From Polaribacter sp. (GTDB taxonomy: Bacteria > Bacteroidota > Bacteroidia > Flavobacteriales > Flavobacteriaceae), in the NCBI GenBank assembly GCA_029245665.1, contig JAQWOW010000024.1, positions 1 through 9,226 on the forward strand: a stretch of 9,226 bases of DNA. The letters run 5' to 3'. The notes beneath the pieces are model-generated. The model was given only the letters and a program-made list of their open reading frames with translations. It ran no database searches and was not told the origin of the DNA. The translations under genes and the position numbers were made by a program. Each line of letters opens with the position of its first letter. Position 1 is the first letter of the stretch. Below, in pieces: positions 1 to 7,403 of the stretch.

Positions 1-1013
1 CCAAAACTTAACATAATTCCTCTTTCTCCTTTTGTTGGGTTTCTTTCCATAAAACGTTCTAAAACATATAAAACCGTTGCACTAGACATATTTCCATACA
101 AGCGAAGCACCTCTTTTGTGTCATCTATATTTTTCCCAAGTACACCAAATAAATCTTCTACTGTTTGAACTATTTTCTTACCTCCGGGATGAAAAATCAA
201 ATGATCAATATCATTGATTGTTAGGTTGTTTTTTTCTAAAAAAGGGTGAACTATTGCAGGAAAGTGCTCCGATATTTTTTTTGGAACCTCCTTGTCTAGA
301 ATCATTTGTAACCCAGTGTTTACCAGTTTGAAACCCATCATATGGGTTGCGTCATAAAAATGATACATGGCTTCGTCTATAATTTTAGGACCCTCATCTT
401 CTTCGTGCGAAGACATAATTACACTAGATGCTCCATCTCCAAAAATAGCAGCACTCACTATATTTGTCATCGAGTAATCTTCTAACTGAAATGTTGCCGT
501 TGGAGCCTCAACAGCGACTACTATCGCTCTTTTATTAGGGTTCGATTTTAAGAAATTTTTCGCATATATGATTCCAGAAACACCTGCAGCACACCCCATT
601 TCTGTAACCGGAAGGCGCACAATATCTTGTTTCATTTTAAAAGAATTGATTAAATAGGCGTCTAAAGAAGGAATCATAATCCCTGTACAACTTACGGTAA
701 TGATATAATCTAAATCTGTTGCTTTTAGCCGTGCTTTTGATAAAGATTTTTTAAGAGATTCTTCTGCCAAATGGACAACTTCACTTGTGTAAATATTATT
801 TTTTTCCTCAAAAGAAGTCGCGGTAAAAACTTCTTCTGGGTTCATAATGGAGTATCGTTTATCAACCCCTGCGCCTTCAAAAATCTTAATTACTTTTCTC
901 TGAAAACGATCGTCTTGATCTTGCATCCATAATTTTACAAACGGAATAATGTCTTTTGTTTCCCTAGAATACTTTGGAAGCTGTTTTGCAACTGCTATTA
1001 TTTTTACTGCCAT
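1..1013 (-). CDS. Type III polyketide synthase (chalcone/stilbene synthase family), 3' end cut off by window edge
   Basis: This reading frame starts at ATG 1013-1011 and stays open for 337 codons to the left edge, so only the extreme C-terminus (usually about 15 more residues, including the GPG loop) is missing. Type III PKSs are homodimeric ketosynthases that extend an acyl-CoA starter with malonyl-CoA and cyclise the chain to pyrones, resorcinols or similar rings. All three catalytic residues are visible: Cys141 in EMGCAAGVSG, His275 in IFHPGG and Asn308 in YGNMSSATVL. The family motifs VSCTGIMIPSLDAYL (around residues 103-117) and IFGDGASS are also present. A Phe at 175 aligns with chalcone synthase Phe215, while the Phe265 position appears replaced by an aliphatic residue (hand alignment, weak). 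The ATG follows directly on the TAA of the upstream methyltransferase, indicating translational coupling. By analogy with bacterial relatives, the starter is probably a fatty acyl-CoA; the product is not determined by the sequence. Confidence 0.95.
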   Translation of the reverse strand, partial: MAVKIIAVAKQLPKYSRETKDIIPFVKLWMQDQDDRFQRKVIKIFEGAGVDKRYSIMNPEEVFTATSFEEKNNIYTSEVVHLAEESLKKSLSKARLKATDLDYIITVSCTGIMIPSLDAYLINSFKMKQDIVRLPVTEMGCAAGVSGIIYAKNFLKSNPNKRAIVVAVEAPTATFQLEDYSMTNIVSAAIFGDGASSVIMSSHEEDEGPKIIDEAMYHFYDATHMMGFKLVNTGLQMILDKEVPKKISEHFPAIVHPFLEKNNLTINDIDHLIFHPGGKKIVQTVEDLFGVLGKNIDDTKEVLRLYGNMSSATVLYVLERFMERNPTKGERGIMLSF

Positions 1014-1724
1014 TTATTTTTTTATTATCCACAGAAAACGGAACGCCCATTTCCATGAAATTTGTGCTTTTACATTAATTTTTTGAGAAATTACTTCTAA
1101 TTCTTTTCGGGTAAACCCTCGTAATACAGATGTTAGCCCGTCTTCAATTATCATTTTATTGCGAATAAAAACAGATAACAACATAAACAAATAATACGCT
1201 AATTTATGCCGATGTAAATCATTTACAACAATCCCTTTTTTGGATTGATTGATTGCCTGTTTTAAAAAAGAAACCAATTGCATTTCTTTAAAGTGATGTA
1301 AAAAAAGAGTGGCTAAAACCACATCAAACGTTCTATTTTTAAATTCTTTAGAAAAAATATCTTCTGTTTTAAAATTAATTTCAGAATACTGTGTTGATAA
1401 TTCTTTTGCATACGCAATCGCCGTTGGATTAGCATCTACTCCCAACAACCTCAAATTGTAGCCCTTTTTTCTGCCGAAATTTGCAATATCGCGTAAAATG
1501 TCTCCATGCCCACAACCAATGTCTACAATAAAAACCTCTTGTTCTTTTGGATGATTTTTTAAAATCCTTTTTAACCCCCTTAAAGTTCCCTTATTTCCAC
1601 CTAGCCATCGGTTTATATTTTCTAGTTTGTCTAAAGTATCACGTAATAAATCACCTCCAATAGAAAAATCATCCATTAATTCTTCTTTATCTGTTCTTTG
1701 TTTTGTGCTTATAAAAAAATCCAT
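1014..1724 (-). CDS. Class I SAM-dependent methyltransferase (UbiE-like), type III PKS operon
   Basis: This 236-residue soluble protein has the Rossmann-type methyltransferase core. Motif I is VDIGCGHGD at residues 67-75, the acidic residue that binds the SAM ribose is Asp97 in LGVDANP, and the motif IV/post-IV region is FDVVLATLFLHHF at about 133-145. The C-terminal part carries DLHRHKLAYYLF (about 169-180) and LTSVLRGFTRKEL, a pattern I associate with methyltransferases of small aromatic or quinone-like substrates. The ATG (1724-1722) overlaps the upstream oxidoreductase stop by one base (TAATG), and its own TAA abuts the PKS start. Its position between a flavoprotein and a type III PKS suggests that it O- or C-methylates the polyketide; this is inference. 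No membrane-spanning signal peptide or fusion is apparent; the hydrophobic stretch near 177-187 (YYLFMLLSVF) is probably a helix of the fold or a lipid-contact surface. Confidence 0.88.
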   Translation of the reverse strand: MDFFISTKQRTDKEELMDDFSIGGDLLRDTLDKLENINRWLGGNKGTLRGLKRILKNHPKEQEVFIVDIGCGHGDILRDIANFGRKKGYNLRLLGVDANPTAIAYAKELSTQYSEINFKTEDIFSKEFKNRTFDVVLATLFLHHFKEMQLVSFLKQAINQSKKGIVVNDLHRHKLAYYLFMLLSVFIRNKMIIEDGLTSVLRGFTRKELEVISQKINVKAQISWKWAFRFLWIIKK

Positions 1725-2890
1725 TAATTATCTATCGGTTTTCCATGAGTTTGTTTAATAATAATGGGTAATAAAAAGGGAATCCTTTTTAAAACTTGTA
1801 ATAAAAGCGAGGCCGTTTTATCATTTCGAAACAACATTGCAATGAAGTGACCTACTTTTAATCTCCATTTAAATTGGGTGTTCCATTCTGTAATGTAACT
1901 TTTTTCTAGCTGATGTCTATTGGTATTATTTCCTTTTAAGTAATTTAGAATGAGTTTAGAGGCTATTTGAGCAGATTGAATTGCCATACTCATTCCATTT
2001 CCGCAAAGTGGATGAATCATTCCTGCAGAATCACCACACATAATTACATGATTTTCTATTGGTTTTTTTGTTTCAAAAGAAATCTGGCTAATGGAAAGCG
2101 GTTGCTCGAAAACTGAGGTCGAGTTTTTAAATATTTCTTTCAAAAAATGATTTTTAAAAATAACATTTTTCTGAAAATTAGCGATATTTTTATGTTTTTG
2201 AAAAGATAAAAAAGTGGTGATATAACACACATTAACTATGTTATTTTCTACTTTAGAAACACCACAATAACCGCCTTTAAAATTATGAAGCGCTACTAAA
2301 TTTTCTGGGAAGCTTCCCTTTACATGAAATTTCACTCCTAAATAAGGTGATTTTTTTTTAATAAAATTACGTTCCATTCTTACGTCTAACAAAGAGCGTT
2401 TTCCGAAAGAGCCTATACATATTTTTGATGTAAATTTTTGTTTATTCTTTGTCTCAACTAAAAAAAGGTCTTCTTTAAAAGCTACATCAATAACGGTGTC
2501 CTGTAAAATTATAACATTGTTTTCTTTCGCTTTTTCTGATAAAATAAAATCGAGCTGATAGCGAGAAATGCCAAACCCCCCTAATGGTAATTTTACAGAA
2601 ATTAATTTATTTGTTGTTGTTGAAAGTTGAAAGTTATCAATTTTAACAGCTCCAAAATTGAAAGGGTCGATTTCTAGAAACTCTAAATAAGGCAATACCT
2701 CGTTAGAGATATACTCACCGCACACTTTGTGCTTGGGATATTCGTTTTTTTCTATTAATAAGACCTTGGTTCCAAACTTTGATAAATGAATTGCATTGCA
2801 TAAGCCCGCTAACCCTCCACCGATTATAAGAACATCAAAAGGAAGTATGTTGTATTTTATGTTCGAAGTAAAATAGCTATGCTTTTTCAT
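1724..2890 (-). CDS. FAD-dependent oxidoreductase, geranylgeranyl reductase / UbiH-like
   Basis: The 388-residue protein has an N-terminal FAD-binding Rossmann motif, IIGGGLAGL at residues 22-30, followed by the KNEYPKHKVCGEYIS segment (about 48-62). That Cys-Gly-Glu pattern is characteristic of the geranylgeranyl reductase branch of the PHBH/UbiH flavoprotein fold. The second FAD motif, CGDSAGMIHPLCGNGMS, lies at about 285-301 and contacts the flavin pyrophosphate. Members either reduce isoprenoid double bonds or hydroxylate aromatic and lipid substrates with NAD(P)H and O2, so the reaction cannot be fixed from sequence alone. Its start codon overlaps the TAA of the DAO-family gene by one base, and its stop overlaps the methyltransferase ATG in the same way. 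With the methyltransferase and type III PKS downstream it mirrors the activity set of Streptomyces SrsA/B/C, where the flavoprotein hydroxylates an alkylresorcinol toward a quinone; a similar role here is inferred. Confidence 0.88.
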   Translation of the reverse strand: MKKHSYFTSNIKYNILPFDVLIIGGGLAGLCNAIHLSKFGTKVLLIEKNEYPKHKVCGEYISNEVLPYLEFLEIDPFNFGAVKIDNFQLSTTTNKLISVKLPLGGFGISRYQLDFILSEKAKENNVIILQDTVIDVAFKEDLFLVETKNKQKFTSKICIGSFGKRSLLDVRMERNFIKKKSPYLGVKFHVKGSFPENLVALHNFKGGYCGVSKVENNIVNVCYITTFLSFQKHKNIANFQKNVIFKNHFLKEIFKNSTSVFEQPLSISQISFETKKPIENHVIMCGDSAGMIHPLCGNGMSMAIQSAQIASKLILNYLKGNNTNRHQLEKSYITEWNTQFKWRLKVGHFIAMLFRNDKTASLLLQVLKRIPFLLPIIIKQTHGKPIDN

Positions 2891-3999
2891 TAATTTACCA
2901 ATTCTGCCAATTCTTTTCCTACTAAGCTACCAATAGCAACTCCCATTCCCCCGAGTCTAATTCCACAAAAAACATTGCTAGAAACTTGTTTTACTAGTGC
3001 TTTTTTCTGCTTTCCAACCCCCATTATACCGCTCCACCGGTGTTCAATCTCAAAGGGAGTATTATATAAAATAATGTCTTTTAAAATTTGCTCTAATTTA
3101 TTTTGAATGATTTTTGTGTGACCAAATACAGTGGTTTTTTCTGTTTCAAAATCAATATTTCTTCCACCGCCAAGCAAAATTCTATTGTTTATATTTCTAA
3201 AGTAATAATACCCTTTATCTAAATGAAATGTTCCTTTAATATGGAGGTTTTTTATCGGTTTCGTAATCAAAACTTGCGCTCTTGCTGGAGCTACTTTTTC
3301 ATCTAAAAGTTGATTTGAGAACCCGTTTGTAGCAATACATAATTTATTGGTTTTAAAAGCTATTTTATTGGTTTCTATTGCTACTTTATTGCCATTTTCA
3401 ATAAAGCTTTCAACTGAAATGTTATTGAGAATTTTAACCCCTAGTTTTTGAACTTTAGCGACTAATTCAATAGCCATTTTACCTGTATCTATTTGACCTT
3501 CAAATTTATTTGAAAAGTATTTATTGTAGCTGTTTTGAAAGTTAAAAACATTCTCTGTAACCGAAAAAACATCTTCTTTAAACATCGGTTTTAACAACTT
3601 ATTTAAAGTATCTTTCTCAGTCAAACAGTCTTCAAAAAGTTCTTTAGATTCAAATAATTCAAATCCTTTGTGTTGCTGAAAATCAATCTTCTTATCTCCT
3701 AAGTTTTCTCGCAATAATTGCAAACCTCTCCATCGTTTATCAACCAAATTATAAACCTCTTCAGGAGTATGTGTTTTTAGGTCATCTATCAATTCTGACA
3801 AACTACCAAAACAAGCAAAACCTGCATTTTTTGTACTTGCTCCTTGCGGTAACATTCCTTTTTCAAGAATTAAAACAGTTGCTTTAGGGTAGGTTTTTTT
3901 TAAATGTAAAGCACAATTTAGACCTACAATTCCACTACCAACAATTGTAAAATCAATGTTGGCAAACCATTCCTTTAATTCCCAATAACTGTAATTCAT
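2890..3999 (-). CDS. DAO-family FAD-dependent oxidoreductase
   Basis: This 369-residue flavoprotein belongs to the DAO superfamily (glycine oxidase, sarcosine oxidase, D-amino acid dehydrogenase, L-2-hydroxyglutarate oxidase). The dinucleotide-binding motif TIVGSGIVGL spans residues 18-27, an acidic ribose-binding residue follows in LILEKG (Glu46), and ASTKNAGFACFGS at about 54-66 matches the segment that contacts the isoalloxazine. The C-terminal RLGGMGVAIGSLVG (about 348-361) is the usual second flavin-contact loop. There is no signal peptide, so it is probably cytoplasmic. It is the first gene of a four-gene block: its TAA overlaps the next gene's ATG by one base. The substrate is unknown. 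It may oxidise an amine or hydroxy acid in the polyketide pathway, or it may be an unrelated housekeeping oxidase that merely heads the transcript. The 62-base gap to dinB upstream leaves room for its own promoter. Confidence 0.85.
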   Translation of the reverse strand: MNYSYWELKEWFANIDFTIVGSGIVGLNCALHLKKTYPKATVLILEKGMLPQGASTKNAGFACFGSLSELIDDLKTHTPEEVYNLVDKRWRGLQLLRENLGDKKIDFQQHKGFELFESKELFEDCLTEKDTLNKLLKPMFKEDVFSVTENVFNFQNSYNKYFSNKFEGQIDTGKMAIELVAKVQKLGVKILNNISVESFIENGNKVAIETNKIAFKTNKLCIATNGFSNQLLDEKVAPARAQVLITKPIKNLHIKGTFHLDKGYYYFRNINNRILLGGGRNIDFETEKTTVFGHTKIIQNKLEQILKDIILYNTPFEIEHRWSGIMGVGKQKKALVKQVSSNVFCGIRLGGMGVAIGSLVGKELAELVN

Positions 4000-4048
4000 T
4001 TATATCTATTTTTAGAAACGGCTTCCTTCTTAAATAAGAAAAGGTTAA

Positions 4049-4079
4049 AAAATTTATACCATTAAAAATCAAACTTCAA
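4049..4079 (-). promoter_or_regulatory. Candidate promoter for the oxidoreductase-methyltransferase-PKS operon
   Basis: Reading the minus strand, a TTG (4079-4077) is followed after 20 bases by TAAATTTT (4056-4049), a 7/8 match to the Bacteroidetes -7 element TAnnTTTG. It sits across the end of dinB and the intergenic gap, and would give a leader of roughly 40 bases before the ATG at 3999. The match is imperfect and the region is A/T-rich, so a chance match is quite possible. Confidence 0.25.
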
Positions 4080-5144
4080 TTGCACCGAAAAAGAAGCTGT
4101 TTTTTGGGTATCTAAATTCCCAAAAGAAATTCCTAATAATCGTACAGAATTTTTTAATTTTTCCTGATATACCAACTCTTTCACTACCGGAAAAAACTCT
4201 TTTTTAGACTGCATGAAATATGCTTTGGTTTTACTTCGTGTTTGTTGTGTAAAGTCTGAGTATTTTATTTTTAAAGTTATGGTTTTTCCTTTTGTTTCAT
4301 TCTTTACCATTCTTGTTTCTAGCTCTTCTGCAATTTTTTCTAACCGTTCTATCATAAAAATTTCCGATGAAATATTCTCAGCAAACGTTCTTTCTGCAGC
4401 AATAGACTTTCGAATTCTATTTGGCTTTACAGAACTGTTGTGAATTCCACGAACAATATTGAAATAATGTGTCCCTGCTTTGCCAAATAAGTTGACCAAT
4501 TCAGATTCTGTTTTTTTCTTTAAATCATTCCCTGTAAAAATACCACAATTATACATTTTACTTGCAGTTACTTTTCCTACACCATAAAACTTATGAACAG
4601 GAAGCTCCTCTAAAAATTTTATAACTTCCTCAGGGTGAACTGTTTTTTGACCATTAGGTTTGTTAATATCTGAAGCTACTTTCGCTATAAATTTATTAAT
4701 AGAAATGCCGGCAGAAGCTCGTAAACCTGTTTCTTCATAAATTTTTTGCCTGATTTCTTTTGCAATACTATTTGCTGAGGGATTCCCTTTTTTATTTACT
4801 GTTACGTCTAAATACGCTTCATCTAAAGAAAGGGGTTCTACCAAATCTGTGTAGGTATAAAAAATTTCTCTAATTTTTGCTGATACTTCTTTGTACCTGG
4901 CAAAGTCTGTTTTTACAAAAATAAGGTGTGGACATTTTTGTTTTGCTAAAAAACCACTCATTGCAGATTTTACACCAAATTTTCTAGCCTCGTAACTTGC
5001 TGCAGATACGACTCCTCTAATTTCATTCCCTCCAACTGCAATGGCCTTGCCTCTTAACTCAGGATTGTCTAATTGAGCTACTGAAGCATAAAAAGCATCC
5101 ATATCTACATGAATAATTTTACGAAAAGGGGGGTGCAATTCCAT
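4062..5144 (-). CDS. dinB: DNA polymerase IV (Y-family translesion polymerase)
   Basis: This 360-residue protein is full length for bacterial Pol IV, an error-prone polymerase that bypasses damaged template bases and can extend misaligned ends. The palm motif HVDMDAFYASV at 12-22 supplies the metal ligand Asp14, and SLDEAYLDV at 106-114 supplies Asp108 and Glu109. Tyr19 aligns with the steric-gate aromatic residue that excludes ribonucleotides. The helix-hairpin-helix region is at about 181-205 (LPVHKFYGVGKVTASKM). The little-finger domain runs from about 241 to 345. The last six residues, QLKFDF, fit a C-terminal beta-clamp binding peptide, so the protein appears intact to its end. The start at 5144 gives the expected N-terminus a few residues before the palm motif. 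It lies 38 bases behind an alpha/beta hydrolase on the same strand; no LexA-like operator or convincing own promoter was recognised in that gap. Confidence 0.97.
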   Translation of the reverse strand: MELHPPFRKIIHVDMDAFYASVAQLDNPELRGKAIAVGGNEIRGVVSAASYEARKFGVKSAMSGFLAKQKCPHLIFVKTDFARYKEVSAKIREIFYTYTDLVEPLSLDEAYLDVTVNKKGNPSANSIAKEIRQKIYEETGLRASAGISINKFIAKVASDINKPNGQKTVHPEEVIKFLEELPVHKFYGVGKVTASKMYNCGIFTGNDLKKKTESELVNLFGKAGTHYFNIVRGIHNSSVKPNRIRKSIAAERTFAENISSEIFMIERLEKIAEELETRMVKNETKGKTITLKIKYSDFTQQTRSKTKAYFMQSKKEFFPVVKELVYQEKLKNSVRLLGISFGNLDTQKTASFSVQLKFDF

Positions 5145-5182
5145 CTTTCGAAAATACGGAATTTGTTGGTGTTTTTTTGTAA

Positions 5183-6025
5183 TTATCCTTTCAAAAAAGC
5201 AATCGCTATTTCTATCGCTTCTGATAATTCTTCAGAAACTCTTTCTTTGTCCCATGGATGAGATGTTCCAAAAACATGATTTGAGTTTTCAATAATTTTA
5301 AACGTACTCTTAGAATTCCATTTGTGCAAATTTTTCGCTTCGTTAATTGAAACAGAAGCATCGTTATTTCCATGAATAATTAACAGTGGAATTTCTAAAT
5401 TTTGAGTAGCTTTTTTGATATTTAATCTTTTTTCATTTTTTTCAAAATCTCTAAAAAACTGGTAAAAATGAGGCATTTCTTGATGAGTTCGTCCATTTTT
5501 TACGAAATAAACCTTTTTTTCTTCCCATTCTTGTAATTTTTCATTTTTAGGAAACCTACTTTTATAGTCAGAAACTCCAGCGAGAGAAATTACCTTTTTT
5601 GCTCTTGAGTCTTCATCTGATTTTAACAAAACAATGCCTGCTCCCCTGCTGTGACCAATTAAATATATTTCATTTAAATCAATTTCATTTTTGATATCTG
5701 AGTTTTCAGAAACCCAATCGATCACATTGCCTAAATCATCCAATTCTTTAGAATAATTATTATTTCCAAAAGCCTCTAAATCTGGAAAATCAATTGGTTG
5801 CTCAGCAGTACCTCCGTTATGAGAAAAATTAAACTTTACAAAGAAAAACCCAGCATTTGCAAAATTTTCTGCCATTAAATTCCAAGCCCCCCAATCTTTG
5901 AACCCTTTATAGCCGTGGCAAAAAATAAGGATTGGTTTTAACTGATTGCTTTCCTTAAAAAAAAGATCTGTTAAAATCGGCTTATTGTGTTTTCCGTTAA
6001 TCCTTATGTTCTTTATAATTTTCAA
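5183..6025 (-). CDS. Alpha/beta hydrolase, TTG start
   Basis: The 280-residue protein has the alpha/beta-hydrolase fold with a recognisable catalytic triad. Ser126 lies in the nucleophile elbow GHSRGAG (124-130), Asp222 in IIHGNNDASV, and His250 in ENSNHVFG. The oxyanion-region motif FCHGYKGFKDWGAW sits at 35-48. It resembles dienelactone-hydrolase or prolyl-oligopeptidase-type esterases; the substrate cannot be told from sequence. No signal peptide is visible. The start is TTG at 6025-6023: an in-frame TAA lies immediately before it, and the first in-frame ATG is codon 51, inside the conserved fold and after the oxyanion motif. TTG is therefore the only reasonable standard start. It begins 18 bases after the gdhA stop, suggesting cotranscription with gdhA. 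No Shine-Dalgarno sequence is seen, which is usual in this lineage. Confidence 0.85.
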   Translation of the reverse strand: MKIIKNIRINGKHNKPILTDLFFKESNQLKPILIFCHGYKGFKDWGAWNLMAENFANAGFFFVKFNFSHNGGTAEQPIDFPDLEAFGNNNYSKELDDLGNVIDWVSENSDIKNEIDLNEIYLIGHSRGAGIVLLKSDEDSRAKKVISLAGVSDYKSRFPKNEKLQEWEEKKVYFVKNGRTHQEMPHFYQFFRDFEKNEKRLNIKKATQNLEIPLLIIHGNNDASVSINEAKNLHKWNSKSTFKIIENSNHVFGTSHPWDKERVSEELSEAIEIAIAFLKG

Positions 6026-6043
6026 TTATTTAAAAAAAACTTT

Positions 6044-7399
6044 TTACACAACTCCTTGTGCCAACATAGCGTCTGCCACTTTTACAAAACCTGCAATATT
6101 TGCTCCTTTAATATAATCTACAGTACCGTCTTCATTTGCTCCAAATTGCACACAAGAATCATGAATATCTTCCATAATATCTTTTAATTTTTCATCTACT
6201 TCTATACGGGACCAGCTAAGGCGTAATGAGTTTTGACTCATTTCTAGGCCAGAGGTTGCAACACCACCAGCATTAGAAGCTTTGCCTGGAGCGAATAAAA
6301 TTTGTGCTCTTTGAAATTCATGAATTGCTTCTGGTGTAGAAGGCATGTTTGCTCCTTCTGACACACACATACACCCACTTAAAACCAATGCTTTTGCCTC
6401 CTCTCCGTTCAGTTCATTTTGTGTTGCACAAGGCAAAGCAATATCACATTTTACAGACCATGGTCTTTGTCCAGATATATACTTTGCTTTTGGGTATTTT
6501 TCTATATACTCTTCAATTCTGCCTCTTTTTTCGTTTTTAATAAACATAATATGCTTTAACTTTTCTCTATTGATTCCTTCTTCGTCTAAAATATATCCAC
6601 TAGAATCCGATAATGTTAAAACAGTTGCTCCTAATTCAATTGCTTTTTCAGCTGCATATTGAGCAACATTTCCAGCACCAGAGATTACTACTTTTTTTCC
6701 TTCAAAAGTGTCTTTTGCTCGTTTCAACATGTTTTCTGCAAAATAAACCGTTCCGTAACCCGTTGCCTCTGGTCTTATTAAAGAACCTCCCCAAGAAGCT
6801 CCTTTTCCAGTTAAAACGCCAGTAAATTCGTTCTTTAATTTTTTATACATTCCAAACATAAAACCTATTTCACGACCACCAACTCCGATATCTCCTGCGG
6901 GAACATCTGTATTTGCACCAATATGTCTGAATAATTCACTCATAAAAGCGTGACAAAAACGCATAATTTCATTGTCTGATTTTCCCTTAGGATCAAAATC
7001 AGAGCCTCCTTTTCCTCCACCCATAGGAAGTGTTGTTAATGAGTTTTTAAAGACTTGCTCAAATGCTAAAAACTTTAAAATACTTGCATTTACTGTCGGA
7101 TGAAAACGCAAACCTCCTTTATAGGGGCCAATTGCAGAATTCATTTGAACTCTGTAACCCCTATTGACCTGAATTTCTCCATTGTCATCAACCCAAGAAA
7201 CTCTAAAAGATAGTAAACGCTCTGGTTCTACCATCCTTAAAAGAATGTTTTTGCCGTGATAAATATCATTTTTAATGATATAAGGTATTACTGTCTCTGC
7301 AACTTCTTTTACAGCTTGTAAAAACTCTGGTTCATGGTTATTTCTTGTTTTAACCAATTCCATGAATCCATCTATTTTAGATTTAATACTTATTTCCAT
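6044..7399 (-). CDS. gdhA: NADP-type glutamate dehydrogenase
   Basis: This 451-residue protein matches the roughly 450-residue hexameric small GDH family, which aminates 2-oxoglutarate with ammonium and NADPH to give glutamate (EC 1.4.1.4). The substrate site shows Lys94 in GPYKGGLRFH and Lys130 in LPMGGGKGGSDFDPKGKS, and the catalytic Asp165 in TDVPAGDIGVGG. The coenzyme Rossmann motif is VISGAGNVAQYAAEKA (about 238-253), and the SDSSG turn (264-268) is like that of the NADP-dependent E. coli enzyme. I chose ATG 7399 over the longer frame beginning GTG at 7459. The extra 20 residues are not family-like, and that GTG overlaps the predicted promoter's -33 element. It heads a run of same-strand genes, with the hydrolase 18 bases downstream. 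Regulation probably acts through the inverted repeat that brackets its promoter. Confidence 0.96.
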   Translation of the reverse strand: MEISIKSKIDGFMELVKTRNNHEPEFLQAVKEVAETVIPYIIKNDIYHGKNILLRMVEPERLLSFRVSWVDDNGEIQVNRGYRVQMNSAIGPYKGGLRFHPTVNASILKFLAFEQVFKNSLTTLPMGGGKGGSDFDPKGKSDNEIMRFCHAFMSELFRHIGANTDVPAGDIGVGGREIGFMFGMYKKLKNEFTGVLTGKGASWGGSLIRPEATGYGTVYFAENMLKRAKDTFEGKKVVISGAGNVAQYAAEKAIELGATVLTLSDSSGYILDEEGINREKLKHIMFIKNEKRGRIEEYIEKYPKAKYISGQRPWSVKCDIALPCATQNELNGEEAKALVLSGCMCVSEGANMPSTPEAIHEFQRAQILFAPGKASNAGGVATSGLEMSQNSLRLSWSRIEVDEKLKDIMEDIHDSCVQFGANEDGTVDYIKGANIAGFVKVADAMLAQGVV

Positions 7400-7403
7400 G
7401 CTT

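Noticed and set aside
4027..4040. Short dyad TTCTTA/TAAGAA upstream of the DAO gene as a terminator or operator
   Set aside because: It has only six A/T-rich pairs with a two-base loop and no following T-run; this is expected by chance in such DNA.
4213..4443. Plus-strand 76-codon frame inside dinB
   Set aside because: It is antisense to the intact little-finger domain of dinB and shows no independent coding evidence.
5987..6187. Plus-strand 66-codon frame over the gdhA-hydrolase junction
   Set aside because: It is antisense to the conserved end of gdhA and the hydrolase start, and its composition is Cys/Phe/Asn-rich as in other shadow frames.
6345..6825. Overlapping plus-strand frames of 63-105 codons inside gdhA
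   Set aside because: They are antisense shadows of a well-conserved gene, with low-complexity Leu/Phe/Ser-rich translations and no recognisable motif.
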